A stretch of DNA of 64,000 nucleotides from Acanthosepion lycidas. Lineage: Eukaryota > Mollusca > Cephalopoda > Sepiida > Sepiidae. The DNA is taken from NCBI GenBank assembly GCA_963932145.1, contig CAWVQA010000085.1, positions 558,001-622,000 on the forward strand. Direction: 5' to 3'. Below the pieces are notes generated by a model that did not search any database, had not been told where the DNA came from, and saw only the letters and a program-made list of their open reading frames with translations. Every line of letters starts with the position of its first letter. The first letter of the stretch is position 1. A program made the position numbers and the translations under genes. Below are positions 11,944-26,012 of this stretch, piece by piece.

Positions 11944-14756
11944 TCGCCTTCAAATTCATACCGTGATAGTAGCATGCATGGACTCGACTCATATGACTGG
12001 GATTTCCATGAAAAAGAATGTGTGCCGAAAATGGGTGATCACAGTACATTTCTCTTCTGTTTCCTATTTATATTTCAATTTTACCTCCTCAATTTCGCAT
12101 TATGGAAAGGGAAAGACCTAATCTAAGATCTGCACAAAAATATTTCGCCTTCAAATTCATACCGTGATCGTAGCATGCATGGACTCGACTCATATGACTG
12201 GGATTTCAATGAAAAAGATTGTGGGCCGAAAATGGGTGATCACTGTACATTTCTCTTCTGTTTCCTATTTATATTTCTATTTTACCTCCTCAATTTAGCA
12301 TTATGGACAGGGAAAGGCCTAATCTAAGATCTGCACAAAAATATTTCGCCTTCAAATTCATACTGTGATCGTAGCATGCATGGAGTCGACTCATATGACT
12401 GGGATTTCCATGAAAAAGATTGTGGGCCGAAAATGGGTGATCACTGTACATTTCTCTTCTGTTTCCTATTTATATTTATATTTTTCCTCCTCAATTTAGC
12501 ATTATGGACAGGGAAAGACCTAATCTAAGATCTGCACAAAAATATTTTGCCTTCAAATTCATACCGTGATCATAGCATGCATGGACTCGACTCATGTGAC
12601 TGGGATTTCCATGAAAAAGATTGTGGGCCGAAAATGGGTGATCACTGTACATTTCTCTTCTGTTTCCTATTTATATTTCTATTTTACCTCCTCAATTTCG
12701 CATTATGGACAGGGAAAGACCTAATCTAAGATCTGCAAAAAAATATTTTGCCTTCAAATTCATACCGTGATCGTAGCATGCATGGACTCGACTCATATGA
12801 CTGGGATTTCCATGAAAAAGATTGTGGGCCGAAAATGGGTGATCACTGTACATTTCTCTTCTGTCTCCTATTTATATTTCTATTTTACATCCTCAATTTA
12901 GCATTATGGACAGGGAAAGACCTAATCTAAGATCTGCACAAAAATTTTTTTCTTCAAATTCATACCGTGATCGTAGCATGCATGGACTCGACTCATATGA
13001 CTGGGATTTCCATGAAAAAGATTGTGGGCCGAAAATGGGTGATCACTGTAAATTTCTCTTCTGTTTCCTATTTATATTTATATTTTACCTCCTCAATTTA
13101 GCATTATGGACAGGGAAAGACCTAATCTAAGATCTGCACAAAAATATTTTGCCTTCAAATTCATACCGTGATCGTAGCATGCATGGACTCGACTCATATG
13201 ACTGGGATTTCCATGAAAAAGATTGTGGGCCGAAAATGGGTGATCACTGTACATTTCGCTTCTGTTTCCTTTTTATATTTATATTTTACCTCCTCAATTT
13301 AGCATTATGGACAGGGAAAGACCTAATCTAAGATCTGCACAAAAATATTTTGCCTTCAAATTCATACCGTGATCGTAGCATGCATGGACTCGACTCATAT
13401 GACTGGGATTTCCATGAAAAAGATTGTGGGCTAAAAATGGGTGATCACTGTACATTTCTCTTCTGTTTCCTATTTATATTTCTATTTTACCTCCTCAATT
13501 TCGCATTATGGACAGGGAAAGACCTAATCTAAGATCTGCACAAAAATATTTTGCCTTCAAATTCATACCGTGATCGTAGCATGCATGGACTCGACTCATA
13601 TGACTGGGATTTCCATGAAAATGATTATGGGCCGAAAATGGGTGATCACTGTACATTTCTCTTCTGTTTCCTATTTATATTTCAATTGTACCTCCTCAAT
13701 TTCGCATTATGGAAAGGGAAAGACCTAATCTAAGATCTGCACAAAAATATTTCGCCTTCAAATTCATACCGTGATCGTAGCATGCATGGACTCGACTCAT
13801 ATGACTGGGATTTCCACGAAAAAGATTGTGGGCCGAAAATGTGTGATCACTGTACATTTCTCTTCTGTTTCCTATTTATATTTCTATTTTACCTCCTCAA
13901 TTTAGCATTATGGACAGGGAAAGGCCTAATCTAAGATCTGCACAAAAATATTTCGCCTTCAAATTCATACCGTGATCGTAGCATGCATGGAGTCGACTCA
14001 TATGACTGGGATTTCCATGAAAAAGATTGTGGGCCGAAAATGGGTGATCACTGTACATTTCTCTTCTGTTTCCTATTTATATTTCTATTTTTCCTCCTCA
14101 ATTTAGCATTATGGACAGGGAAAGACCTAATCTAAGATCTGCACAAAAATATTTCGCCTTCAAATTCATACCGTGATCGTAGCATGCATGGACTCGACTC
14201 ATGTGACTGGGATTTCCATGAAAAAGATTGTGGGCCGAAAATGGGTGATCACTGTACATTTCTCTTCTGTTTCCTATTTATATTTCTATTTTACCTCCTC
14301 AATTTCGCATTATGGACAGGGAAAGACCTAATCTAAGATCTGCAAAAAAATATTTTTCCTTCAAATTCATACCGTGATCGTAGCATGCATGGACTCGACT
14401 CATATGACTGGGATTTCCATGAAAAAGATTGTGGGCCGAAAATGGGTGATCACTGTACATTTCTCTTCTGTTTCTTATTTATATTTCTATTTTACATCCT
14501 CAATTTAGCATTATGGACAGGGAAAGACCTAATCTAAGATCTGCACAAAAATATTTTGTCTTCAAATTCATACCGTGATCGTAGCATGCATGGATTCGAC
14601 TCATATGACTGGGATTTCCATGAAAAAGATTGTGGGCCGAAAATGGGTGATCACTGTAAATTTCTCTTCTGTTTCCTATTTATATTTATATTTTACCTGC
14701 TCAATTTAGCATTATGGACAGGGAAAGACCTAATCTAAGATCTGCACAAAAATATT
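11944..14756. repeat. 8-mer relationship (about 1608 bp)
   Basis: Six successive monomers from 11944 match those from 13551 at a 1607-1608 bp offset. In order the shared types are: TTTCAATT with GGAAAGGG; a TCGCC unit with AAAGGCC; a TCGCC unit with GAGTCGACTC and ATTTTTCCTCC; a CATGTGAC/TTTCGC unit followed by an A7 run; a CATCCTC unit; and a TGTAAATTTC unit. The one-base difference comes from a loss near 12.94 kb, where TATTTTGTC reads TTTTTTTC. The two monomers at 13149 and 13350 separate the matched blocks. Confidence 0.82.
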
Positions 14757-16766
14757 TTGCCTTCAAATTCATACCGTGATCGTAGCATGCATGGACTCGA
14801 CTCATATGACTGGGATTTCCATGGAAAAGTTTGTGGGCCGAAAATGGGTGATCACTGTACATTTCTCTTCTGTTTCCTATTTATATTTCTATTTTACTTC
14901 CTCAATTTAGCATTATGGACAGGGAGAGACCTTATCTAAGATCTGCACAAAAATATTTCGCCTTCAAATTCATACCGTGATCGTAGAGTGCATGGACTCG
15001 ACTCATGTGACTGGGATTTCCATGAAAAATATTGTGGGCCGAAAATGGGTGATCACTGTACATTTCTCTTCTGTTTCCTATTTATATTTATATTTTACCT
15101 CCTCAATTTAGCATTATGGACAGGGAAAGGCCTAATCTAAGATCTGCACAAAAATATTTCTCCTTCAAATTCATACCGTGATCGTAGCATGCATGGACTC
15201 GACTCATATGACTGGGATTTCCATGAAAAAGATTGTGGGCCGAAAATGGGTGATCACTGTACATTTCTCTTCTGTTTCCTATTTATATTTCTATTTTACC
15301 TCCTCAATTTAGCATTATGGACAGGGAAAGACCTAATCTAAGATCTGCACAAAAATATTTCGCCTTCAAATTCATACCGTGATCGTAGCATGCATGGACT
15401 CGACTCATGTGACTGGGATTTCCCTGAAAAAGATTGTGGGCCGAAAATGGGTGATCACTGTACATTTCTCTTCTGTTTCCTATTTATATTTCTATTTTAC
15501 CTCCTCAATTTCGCATTATGGACAGGGAAAGACCTAATCTAAGATCTGCAAAAAAATATTTTTCCTTCAAATTCATACCGTGATCGTAGCATGCATGGAC
15601 TCGACTCATATGACTGGGATTTCCATGAAAAAGATTGTGGGCCGAAAATGGGTGATCACTGTACATTTCTCTTCTGTTTCCTATTTATATTTCTATTTTA
15701 CATCCTCAATTTAGCATTATGGACAGGGAAAGACCTAATCTAAGATCTGCACAAAAATATTTTGTCTTCAAATTCATACCGTGATCGTAGCATGCATGGA
15801 CTCGACTCATATGACTGGGATTTCCATGAAAAAGATTGTGGGCCGAAAATGGGTGATCACTGTAAATTTCTCTTCTATTTCCTATTTATATTTCTATTTT
15901 ACCTCCTCAATTTAGCATTATGGACAGGGAAAGACCTAATCTAAGATCTGCACAAAAATATTTTGCCTTCAAATTCATACCGTGATCGTAGCATGCATGG
16001 ACTCGACTCATATGACTGGGATTTCCATGAAAAAGATTGTGGGCCGAAAATGGGTGATCACTGTACATTTCTCTTCTGTTTCCTATTTATATTTCTATTT
16101 TACCTCCTCAATTTAGCATTATGGACAGGGAAAGACCTAATCTAAGATCTGCACAAAAATATTTTGCCTTCAAATTCACACCGTGATCGTAGCATGCATG
16201 GACCCGACTCATATGACTGGGATTTCCATGAAAAAGATTTTGGGCCGAAAATGGGTGATCACTGTACATTTCTCTTCTGTTTCCTATTTATATTTATATT
16301 TTACTTCCTCAATTTAGCATTATGGACAGGGAAAGACCTTATCTAAGATCTGCACAAAAATATTTCGCCTTCAAATTCATACCGTGATCGTAGCATGCAT
16401 GGACTCGACTCATGTGACTGGGATTTCCATGAAAAAGATTGTGGGCCGAAAATGGGTGATCACTGTACATTTCTCTTCTGTTTCCTATTTATATTTCTAT
16501 TTTACATCCTTAATTTAGCATTATGGACAGGGAAAGACCTAATCTAAGATCTGCACAAAAATATTTTTCCTTCAAATTCATACCGTGATCGTAGCATACA
16601 TGGACTCGACTTATATGACTGGGATTTCCATGAAAAAGATTGTGGGCCGAAAATGGGTGATCACTGTAAATTTCTCTTCTGTTTCCTATTTATATTTCTA
16701 TTTTACCTCCTCAATTTAGCATTATGGACAGGGAAAGACCTAATCTAAGATCTGCCCAAAAATATT
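14757..16766. repeat. Diverged monomers with a 6-mer offset
   Basis: Monomers 15360, 15561 and 15762 repeat 14154, 14355 and 14556 at 1206 bp. The unit at 14757 has CCATGGAAAAG and CTTCCTC; the unit at 16164 shares CTTCCTC and adds ACCTTATC and GACCCGACTC. Units 16365 and 16566 introduce types used in the next HOR: CATGTGAC with CATCCTTAATTTA, then TTTTTCC with CATACATGG, CGACTTATATG and TGTAAATTTC. Singular changes include GTAGAGTGCATGG in the unit at 14958. Confidence 0.8.
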
Positions 16767-18173
16767 TTGCCTTCAAATTCATACCGTGATCGTAGCATGC
16801 ATGGACTCGACTCATATGACTGGGATTTCCATGAAAAAGATTGTGGGCCGAAAATGGGTGATCACTGTAAATTTCTCTTCTGTTTCCTATTTATATTTCT
16901 ATTTTACCTCCTCAATTTAGCATTATGGACAGGGAAAGACCTAATCTAAGATCTGCACAAAAATATCTTGCCTTCAAATTCATACCGTGATCGTAGCATG
17001 CATGGACTCGACTCATATGACTGGGATTTCCATGAAAAAGATTGTGGGCCGAAAATGGGTGATCACTGTACATTTCTCTTCTGTTTCCTATTTATATTTC
17101 AATTTTACCTCCTCAATTTCGCATTATGGAAAGGGAAAGACCTAATCTAAGATCTGCACAAAAATATTTCGCCTTCAAATTCATACCGTGATCGTAGCAT
17201 GCATGGACTCGACTCATATGACTGGGATTTCCATGAAAAAGATTGTGGGCCGAAAATGGGTGATCACTGTACATTTCTCTTCTGTTTCCTATTTATATTT
17301 CTATTTTACCTCCTCAATTTAGCATTATGGACAGGGAAAGACCTAATCTAAGATCTGCACAAAAATATGTTGCCTTCAAATTCATACCGTGAGTATAGCA
17401 TGCATGGACTCGACTCATATGACTGGGATTTCCATGAAAAAGATTGTGGGCCGAAAATGGGTGATCACTGTACATTTCTCTTCTGTTTCCTATTTATATT
17501 TCTATTTTACCTCCTCAATTTAGCATTATGGACAGGGAAAGACCTAATCTAAGATCTGCACAAAAATATTTCGCCTTCAAATTCATACCGTGATCGTAGC
17601 ATGCATGGACTCGACTCATGTGACTGGGATTTCCATGAAAAAGATTGTGGGCCGAAAATGGGTGATCACTGTACATTTCTCTTCTGTTTCCTATTTATAT
17701 TTCTATTTTACATCCTCAATTTAGCATTATGGACAGGGAAAGACCTAATCTAAGATCTGCACAAAAATATTTTTCCTTCAAATTCATACCGTGATCGTAG
17801 CATACATGGACTCGTCTCATATGACTGGGATTTCCATGAAAAAGATTGTGGGCCGAAAATGGGTGATCACTGTAAATTTCTCTTCTGTTTCCTATTTATA
17901 TTTATATTTTACCTCCTCAATTTAGCATTATGGACAGGGAAAGACCTAATCTAAGATCTGCACAAAAATATTTTTCCTTCAAATTCATACCGTGATCGTA
18001 GCATGCATGGACTCGACTCATATGACTGGGATTTCCATGAAAAAGATTGTGGGCCGAAAATGGGTGATCACTGTAAATTTCTCTTCTGTTTCCTATTTAT
18101 ATTTCTATTTTACCTCCTCAATTTAGCATTATGGACAGGGAAAGACCTAATCTAAGATCTGCACAAAAATATT
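16767..18173. repeat. 7-mer forerunner of the 8-mer HOR (1407 bp)
   Basis: These seven monomers follow the order of the 8-mer at 18174 with one fewer unit: a TGTAAATTTC unit; a TTTCAATT/TTTCGC/GGAAAGGG unit; a TCGCC unit; an ATATGTTGCC unit with GAGTATAGC; a CATGTGAC unit; a CATACATGG unit; and a TTTTTCC unit. The ATATGTTGCC unit here has CTCGACTC and CCTCCTC instead of GTCGACTC and CTTCCTC, so it looks like a less derived version. The last two monomers recur at 21792-22193. Confidence 0.82.
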
Positions 18174-19781
18174 TTGCCTTCAAATTCATACCGTGATCGT
18201 AGCATGCATGGACTCGACTCATATGACTGGGATTTCCATGAAAAAGATTGTGGGCCGAAAATGGGTGATCACTGTAAATTTCTCTTCTGTTTCCTATTTA
18301 TATTTCTCTTTTACCTCCTCAATTTAGCATTATGGACAGGGAAAGACCTAATCTAAGATCTGCACAAAAATATTTTGCCTTCAAATTCATACCGTGATCG
18401 TAGCATGCATGGACTCGACTCATATGACTGGGATTTCCATGAAAAAGATTGTGGGCCGAAAATGGGTGATCACTGTACATTTCTCTTCTGTTTCCTATTT
18501 ATATTTCAATTTTACCTCCTCAATTTCGCATTATGGAAAGGGAAAGACCTAATCTAAGATCTGCACAAAAATATTTCGCCTTCAAATTCATACCGTGATC
18601 GTAGCATGCATGGACTCGACTCATATGACTGGGATTTCCATGAAAAAGATTGTGGGCCGAAAATGGGTGATCACTGTACATTTCTCTTCTGTTTCCTATT
18701 TATATTTCTATTTTACCTCCTCAATTTAGCATTATGGACAGGGAAAGACCTAATCTAAGATCTGCACAAAAATATGTTGCCTTCAAATTCATACCGTGAG
18801 CATAGCATGCATGGAGTCGACTCATATGACTGGGATTTCCATGAAAAAGATTGTGGGCCGAAAATGGGTGATCACTGTACATTTCTCTTCTGTTTCCTAT
18901 TTATATTTCTATTTTACTTCCTCAATTTAGCATTATGGACAGGGAAAGACCTTATCTAAGATCTGCACAAAAATATTTCGCCTTCAAATTCATACCGTGA
19001 TCGTAGCATGCATGGACTCGACTCATGTGACTGGGATTTCCATGAAAAAGATTGTGGGCCGAAAATGGGTGATCACTGTACATTTCTCTTCTGTTTCCTA
19101 TTTATATTTCTATTTTACATCCTTCATTTAGCATTATGGACAGGGAAAGACCTAATCTAAGATCTGCACAAAAATATTTTTCCTTCAAATTCATACCGTG
19201 ATCGTAGCATACATGGACTCGACTTATATGACTGGGATTTCCATGAAAAAGATTGTGGGCCGAAAATGGGTGATCACTGTAAATTTCTCTTCTGTTTCCT
19301 ATTTATATTTCTATTTTACCTCCTCAATTTAGCATTATGGACAGGGAAAGACCTAATCTAAGATCTGCACAAAAATATTTCGCCATCAAATTCATACCGT
19401 GATCGTAGCATGCATGGACTCGACTCATGTGACTGGGATTTCCATGAAAAAGATTGTGGGCCGAAAATGGGTGATCACTGTACATTTCTCTTCTGTTTCC
19501 TATTTATATTTCTATTTTACATCCTTAATTTAGCATTATGGACAGGGAAAGACCTAATCTAAGATCTGCACAAAAATATTTTTCCTTCAAATTCATACCG
19601 TGATCGTAGCATACATGGACTCGACTTATATGACTGGGATTTCCATGAAAAAGATTGTGGGCCGAAAATGGGTGATCACTGTAAATTTCTCTTCTGTTTC
19701 CTATTTATATTTCTATTTTACCTCCTCAATTTAGCATTATGGACAGGGAAAGACCTAATCTAAGATCTGCACAAAAATATT
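18174..19781. repeat. 8-mer HOR (1608 bp), complete copy 1
   Basis: The monomers in order are: m1 with TGTAAATTTC and TTCTCTTTTACC; m2 with TTTCAATT, TTTCGC and GGAAAGGG; m3 with TCGCC; m4 with ATATGTTGCC, GAGCATAGC, GAGTCGACTC, CTTCCTC and ACCTTATC; m5 with CATGTGAC and CATCCTTCATTTA; m6 with TTTTTCC, CATACATGG, CGACTTATATG and TGTAAATTTC; m7 with TCGCCATC, CATGTGAC and CATCCTTAATTTA; m8 like m6. The same order returns at 24405, 6231 bp (31 monomers) away, with very few differences by eye. Confidence 0.9.
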
Positions 19782-21188
19782 TTGCCTTCAAATTCATACC
19801 GTGATCGTAGCATGCATGGACTCGACTCATATGACTGGGATTTCCAGGAAAAAGATTGTGGGCCGAAAATGGGTGATCACTGTAAATTTCTCTTCTGTTT
19901 CCTATTTATATTTCTCTTTTACCTCCTCAATTTAGCATTATGGACAGGGAAAGACCTAATCTAAGATCTGCACAAAAATATTTTGCCTTCAAATTCATAC
20001 CGTGATCGTAGCATGCATGGACTCGACTCATATGACTGGGATTTCCATGAAAAAGATTGTGGGCCGAAAATGGGTGATCACTGTACATTTCTCTTCTGTT
20101 TCCTATTTATATTTCAATTTTACCTCCTCAATTTCGCATTATGGAAAGGGAAAGACCTAATCTAAGATCTGCACAAAAATATTTCGCCTTCAAATTCATA
20201 CCGTGATCGTAGCATGCATGGACTCGACTCATATGACTGGGATTTCCATGAAAAAGATTGTGGGCCGAAAATGGGTGATCACTGTACATTTCTCTTCTGA
20301 TTCCTATTTATATTTCTATTTTACTTCCTCAATTTAGCATTATGGACAGGGAAAGACCTTATCTAAGATCTGCACAAAAATATTTCGCCTTCAAATTCAT
20401 ACCGTGATCGTAGCATGCATGGACTCGACTCATATGACTGGGATTTCCATGAAAAAGATTGTGGGCCGAAAATGGGTGATCACTGTACATTTCTCTTCTG
20501 TTTCCTATTTATATTTCAATTTTACCTCCTCAATTTCGCATTATGGACAGGGAAAGACCTAATCTAAGATCTGCACAAAAATATGTTGCCTTCAAATTCA
20601 TACCGTGAGCATAGCATGCATGGAGTCGACTCATATGACTGGGATTTCCATGAAAAAGATTGTGGGCCGAAAATGGGTGATCACTGTACATTTCTCTTCT
20701 GTTTCCTATTTATATTTCTATTTTACTTCCTCAATTTAGCATTATGGACAGGGAAAGACCTTATCTAAGATCTGCACAAAAATATTTCGCCTTCAAATTC
20801 ATACCGTGATCGTAGCATGCATGGACTCGACTCATGTGACTGGGATTTCCATGAAAAAGATTGTGGGCCGAAAATGGGTGATCACTGTACATTTCTCTTC
20901 TGTTTCCTATTTATATTTCTATTTTACATCCTTCATTTAGCATTATGGACAGGGAAAGACCTAATCTAAGATCTGCACAAAAATATTTTGCCTTCAAATT
21001 CATACCGTGTTCGTAGCATACATGGACTCGACTTATATGACTGGGATTTCCATGAAAAAGATTGTGGGCCGAAAATGGGTGATCACTGTAAATTTCTCTT
21101 CTGTTTCCTATTTATATTTCTATTTTACCTCCTCAATTTAGCATTATGGACAGGGAAAGACCTAATCTAAGATCTGCACAAAAATATT
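19782..21188. repeat. 8-mer HOR copy 2, rearranged (seven monomers)
   Basis: It opens with m1 and m2 of the 1608-bp HOR. Monomer 20184 then begins like m3 and ends like m4 (CTTCCTC, ACCTTATC), with CTGATTCC between. Monomer 20385 begins like m3 but ends like m2 (TTTCAATT, TTTCGC). After these come m4 (20586), m5 (20787) and an m6 relative (20988, with CGTGTTCGTAG). m7 and m8 are absent. The two hybrid units are what an unequal exchange or conversion tract would leave. Confidence 0.82.
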
Positions 21189-22193
21189 TTGCCTTCAAAT
21201 TCATACCGTGATCGTAGCATGCATGGACTTGACTCATATGACTGGGATTTCCATGAAAAAGATTGTGGGCCGAAAATGGGTGATCACTGTACATTTCTCT
21301 TCTGTTTCTTATTTATATTTATATTTTACCTACTTAATTTAGCATTATGGACAGGGAAAGACCTAATCTAAGATCTGTACAAAAATATTTTGCCTTCAAA
21401 TTCATACTGTGATTGTAGCATGCATGGACTCGACTAATATGACTGGGATTTCCATGAAAAAGATTGTGGGCCGAAAATGGGTGATCACTGTACATTTCTC
21501 TTCTGTTTCCTATTTATATTTATATTTTACCTCCTCAATTTCGCATTATGGACAGGGAAAGACCTAATCTAAGATCTGCACAAAAATATTTTGCCTTCAA
21601 ATTCATACCGTGATCGTAGCATGCATGGACCCGACTCATATGACTGGGATTTCCATGAAAAAGATTGTGGGCCGAAAATGGGTGATCACTGTACATTTCT
21701 CTTCTGTTTCCTATTTATATTTATATTTTACTTCCTCAATTTAGCATTATGGACAGGGAAAGACCTAATCTAAGATCTGCACAAAAATATTTTTCCTTCA
21801 AATTCATACCGTGATCGTAGCATACATGGACTCGTCTCATATGACTGGGATTTCCATGAAAAAGATTGTGGGCCGAAAATGGGTGATCACTGTAAATTTC
21901 TCTTCTGTTTCCTATTTATATTTATATTTTACCTCCTCAATTTAGCATTATGGACAGGGAAAGACCTAATCTAAGATCTGCACAAAAATATTTTTCCTTC
22001 AAATTCATACCGTGATCGTAGCATGCATGGACTCGACTCATATGACTGGGATTTCCATGAAAAAGATTGTGGGCCGAAAATGGGTGATCACTGTAAATTT
22101 CTCTTCTGTTTCCTATTTATATTTCTATTTTACCTCCTCAATTTAGCATTATGGACAGGGAAAGACCTAATCTAAGATCTGCACAAAAATATT
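21189..22193. repeat. Five monomers linking the 8-mer and 4-mer HORs
   Basis: The unit at 21189 has GACTTGACTC and CTACTTAATTTA. The unit at 21390 has CTGTACAAAAATATT before it and GATTGTAGC plus GACTAATATG within. Relatives of both lie at 27219 and 27420, 6030 bp on. The unit at 21591 has GACCCGACTC and CTTCCTC. Units 21792 and 21993 match 17772 and 17973 at 4020 bp, including the rare GACTCGTCTCATATG. Confidence 0.82.
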
Positions 22194-23801
22194 TTGCCTT
22201 CAAATTCATACCGTGATCGTAGCATGCATGGACTTGACTCATATGACTGGGATTTCCATGAAAAAGATTGTGGGCCGAAAATGGGTGATCACTGTACATT
22301 TCTCTTCTGTTTCTTATTTATATTTATATTTTACCTACTCAATTTAGCATTATGGACAGGGAAAGACCTAATCTAAGATCTGTACAAAAATATTTTGCCT
22401 TCAAATTCATACTGTGATTGTAGCATGCATGGACTCGACTCATATGACTGGGATTTCCATGAAAAAGATTGTGGGCCGAAAATGGGTGATCACTGTACAT
22501 TTCTCTTCTGTTTCCTATTTATATTTATATTTTACCTCCTCAATTTCACATTATGGACAGGGAAAGACCTAATCTAAGATCTGCACAAAAATATTTTGCC
22601 TTCAAATTCATACCGTGATCGTAGCATGCATGGACTCGACTCATATGACTGGGATTTCCATGAAAAAGATTGTGGGCCGAAAATGGGTGATCACTGTAAA
22701 TTTCTCTTCTGTTTCCTATTTATATTTCTATTTTACCTCCTCAATTTAGCATTATGGACAGGGAAAGACCTAATCTAAGATCTGCACAAAAATATTTTTC
22801 CTTCAAATTCATACCGTGATCGTAGCATGCATGGACTCGACTCATATGACTGGGATTTCCATGAAAAAGATTGTGGGCCGAAAATGGGTGATCACTGTAA
22901 ATTTCTCTTCTGTTTCCTATTTATATTTCTATTTTACCTCCTCAATTTAGCATTATGGACAGGGAAAGACCTAATCTAAGATCTGCACAAAAATATTTTG
23001 CCTTCAAATTCATACCGTGATCGTAGCATGCATGGACTTGACTCATATGACTGGGATTTCCATGAAAAAGATTGTGGGCCGAAAATGGGTGATCACTGTA
23101 CATTTCTCTTCTGTTTCTTATTTATATTTATATTTTACCTACTCAATTTAGCATTATGGACAGGGAAAGACCTAATCTAAGATCTGTACAAAAATATTTT
23201 GCCTTCAAATTCATACTGTGATTGTAGCATGCATGGACTCGACTCATATGACTGGGATTTCCATGAAAAAGATTGTGGGCCGAAAATGGGTGATTACTGT
23301 ACATTTCTCTTCTGTTTCCTATTTATATTTATATTTTACCTCCTCAATTTCACATTATGGACAGGGAAAGACCTAATCTAAGATCTGCACAAAAATATTT
23401 TGCCTTCAAATTCATACCGTGATCGTAGCATGCATGGACTCGACTCATATGACTGGGATTTCCATGAAAAAGATTGTGGGCCGAAAATGGGTGATCACTG
23501 TAAATTTCTCTTCTGTTTCCTATTTATATTTCTATTTTACCTCCTCAATTTAGCATTATGGACAGGGAAAGACCTAATCTAAGATCTGCACAAAAATATT
23601 TTGCCTTCAAATTCATACCGTGATCGTAGCATGCATGAACTCGACTCATATGACTGGGATTTCCATGAAAAAGATTGTGGGCCGAAAATGGGTGATCACT
23701 GTACATTTCTCTTCTGTTTCCTATTTATATTTCTATTTTACCTCCTCAATTTAGCATTATGGACAGGGAAAGACCTAATCTAAGATCTGCACAAAAATAT
23801 T
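22194..23801. repeat. 804-bp 4-mer HOR, two copies
   Basis: Copies 22194-22997 and 22998-23801 start with GACTTGACTC, TTCTTATTT and CCTACTCAATTTA. The second monomer has ATACTGTGATTGTAGC and TTTCACATTATGG, a CpG-decayed form of TTTCGCATT. The third is a TGTAAATTTC unit. The fourth differs: in copy one it is TTTTTCC with TGTAAATTTC, and in copy two (23601) it is a consensus-like unit with GCATGAACTCG. Confidence 0.87.
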
Positions 23802-24404
23802 TTGCCTTCAAATTCATACCGTGATCGTAGCATGCATGGACCCGACTCATATGACTGGGATTTCCATGAAAAAGATTGTGGGCCGAAAATGGGTGATCAC
23901 TGTACATTTCTCTTCTGTTTCCTATTTATATTTATATTTTACTTCCTCAATTTAGCATTATGGACAGGGAAAGACCTTATCTAAGATCTGCACAAAAATA
24001 TTTCGCCATCAAATTCATACCGTGATCGTAGCATGCATGGACTCGACTCATGTGACTGGGATTTCCATGAAAAAGATTGTGGGCCGAAAATGGGTGATCA
24101 CTGTACATTTCTCTTCTGTTTCCTATTTATATTTCTATTTTACATCCTTAATTTAGCATTATGGACAGGGAAAGACCTAATCTAAGATCTGCACAAAAAT
24201 ATTTTTCCTTCAAATTCATACCGTGATCGTAGCATACATGGACTCGACTTATATGACTGGGATTTCCATGAAAAAGATTGTGGGCCGAAAATGGGTGATC
24301 ACTGTAAATTTCTCTTCTGTTTCCTATTTATATTTCTATTTTACCTCCTCAATTTAGCATTATGGACAGGGAAAGACCTAATCTAAGATCTGCACAAAAA
24401 TATT
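23802..24404. repeat. Link unit plus m7-m8 of the 8-mer HOR
   Basis: Monomer 23802 has GACCCGACTC, CTTCCTC and ACCTTATC. Monomers 24003 and 24204 are the m7 (TCGCCATC, CATCCTTAATTTA) and m8 (TTTTTCC, CATACATGG) types, and lead straight into m1 at 24405. This is the tail of a further 8-mer copy whose first six monomers have been replaced. Confidence 0.85.
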
Positions 24405-26012
24405 TTGCCTTCAAATTCATACCGTGATCGTAGCATGCATGGACTCGACTCATATGACTGGGATTTCCATGAAAAAGATTGTGGGCCGAAAATGGGTGAT
24501 CACTGTAAATTTCTCTTCTGTTTCCTATTTATATTTCTCTTTTACCTCCTCAATTTAGCATTATGGACAGGGAAAGACCTAATCTAAGATCTGCACAAAA
24601 ATATTTTGCCTTCAAATTCATACCGTGATCGTAGCATGCATGGACTCGACTCATATGACTGGGATTTCCATGAAAAAGATTGTGGGCCGAAAATGGGTGA
24701 TCACTGTACATTTCTCTTCTGTTTCCTATTCATATTTCAATTTTACCTCCTCAATTTCGCATTATGGAAAGGGAAAGACCTAATCTAAGATCTGCACAAA
24801 AATATTTCGCCTTCAAATTCATACCGTGATCGTAGCATGCATGGACTCGACTCATATGACTGGGATTTCCATGAAAAAGATTGTGGGCCGAAAATGGGTG
24901 ATCACTGTACATTTCTCTTCTGTTTCCTATTTATATTTCTATTTTACCTCCTCAATTTAGCATTATGGACAGGGAAAGACCTAATCTAAGATCTGCACAA
25001 AAATATGTTGCCTTCAAATTCATACCGTGAGCATAGCATGCATGGAGTCGACTCATATGACTGGGATTTCCATGAAAAAGATTGTGGGCCGAAAATGGGT
25101 GATCACTGTACATTTCTCTTCTGTTTCCTATTTATATTTCTATTTTACTTCCTCAATTTAGCATTATGGACAGGGAAAGACCTTATCTAAGATCTGCACA
25201 AAAATATTTCGCCTTCAAATTCATACCGTGATCGTAGCATGCATGGACTCGACTCATGTGACTGGGATTTCCATGAAAAAGATTGTGGGCCGAAAATGGG
25301 TGATCACTGTACATTTCTCTTCTGTTTCCTATTTATATTTCTATTTTACATCCTTCATTTAGCATTATGGACAGGGAAAGACCTAATCTAAGATCTGCAC
25401 AAAAATATTTTTCCTTCAAATTCATACCGTGATCGTAGCATACATGGACTCGACTTATATGACTGGGATTTCCATGAAAAAGATTGTGGGCCGAAAATGG
25501 GTGATCACTGTAAATTTCTCTTCTGTTTCCTATTTATATTTCTATTTTACCTCCTCAATTTAGCATTATGGACAGGGAAAGACCTAATCTAAGATCTGCA
25601 CAAAAATATTTCGCCATCAAATTCATACCGTGATCGTAGCATGCATGGACTCGACTCATGTGACTGGGATTTCCATGAAAAAGATTGTGGGCCGAAAATG
25701 GGTGATCACTGTACATTTCTCTTCTGTTTCCTATTTATATTTCTATTTTACATCCTTAATTTAGCATTATGGACAGGGAAAGACCTAATCTAAGATCTGC
25801 ACAAAAATATTTTTCCTTCAAATTCATACCGTGATCGTAGCATACATGGACTCGACTTATATGACTGGGATTTCCATGAAAAAGATTGTGGGCCGAAAAT
25901 GGGTGATCACTGTAAATTTCTCTTCTGTTTCCTATTTATATTTCTATTTTACCTCCTCAATTTAGCATTATGGACAGGGAAAGACCTAATCTAAGATCTG
26001 CACAAAAATATT
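24405..26012. repeat. 8-mer HOR (1608 bp), complete copy
   Basis: m1 to m8 follow in the same order as at 18174-19781. The few visible differences include CCTATTCATATTTCAA in m2 where the first copy has CCTATTTATATTTCAA. Near-identity over 1.6 kb across a 6.2-kb gap means the intervening block was duplicated or converted recently compared with the divergence between monomer types. Confidence 0.9.

Noticed and set aside
12906-13130. Slightly longer frames starting at ATGGAC or ATGGAG near 12906, 31196, 32803, 41444 and 50083
   Set aside because: They arise where a one-base loss lets a second satellite frame run on; the sequence is ordinary monomer.
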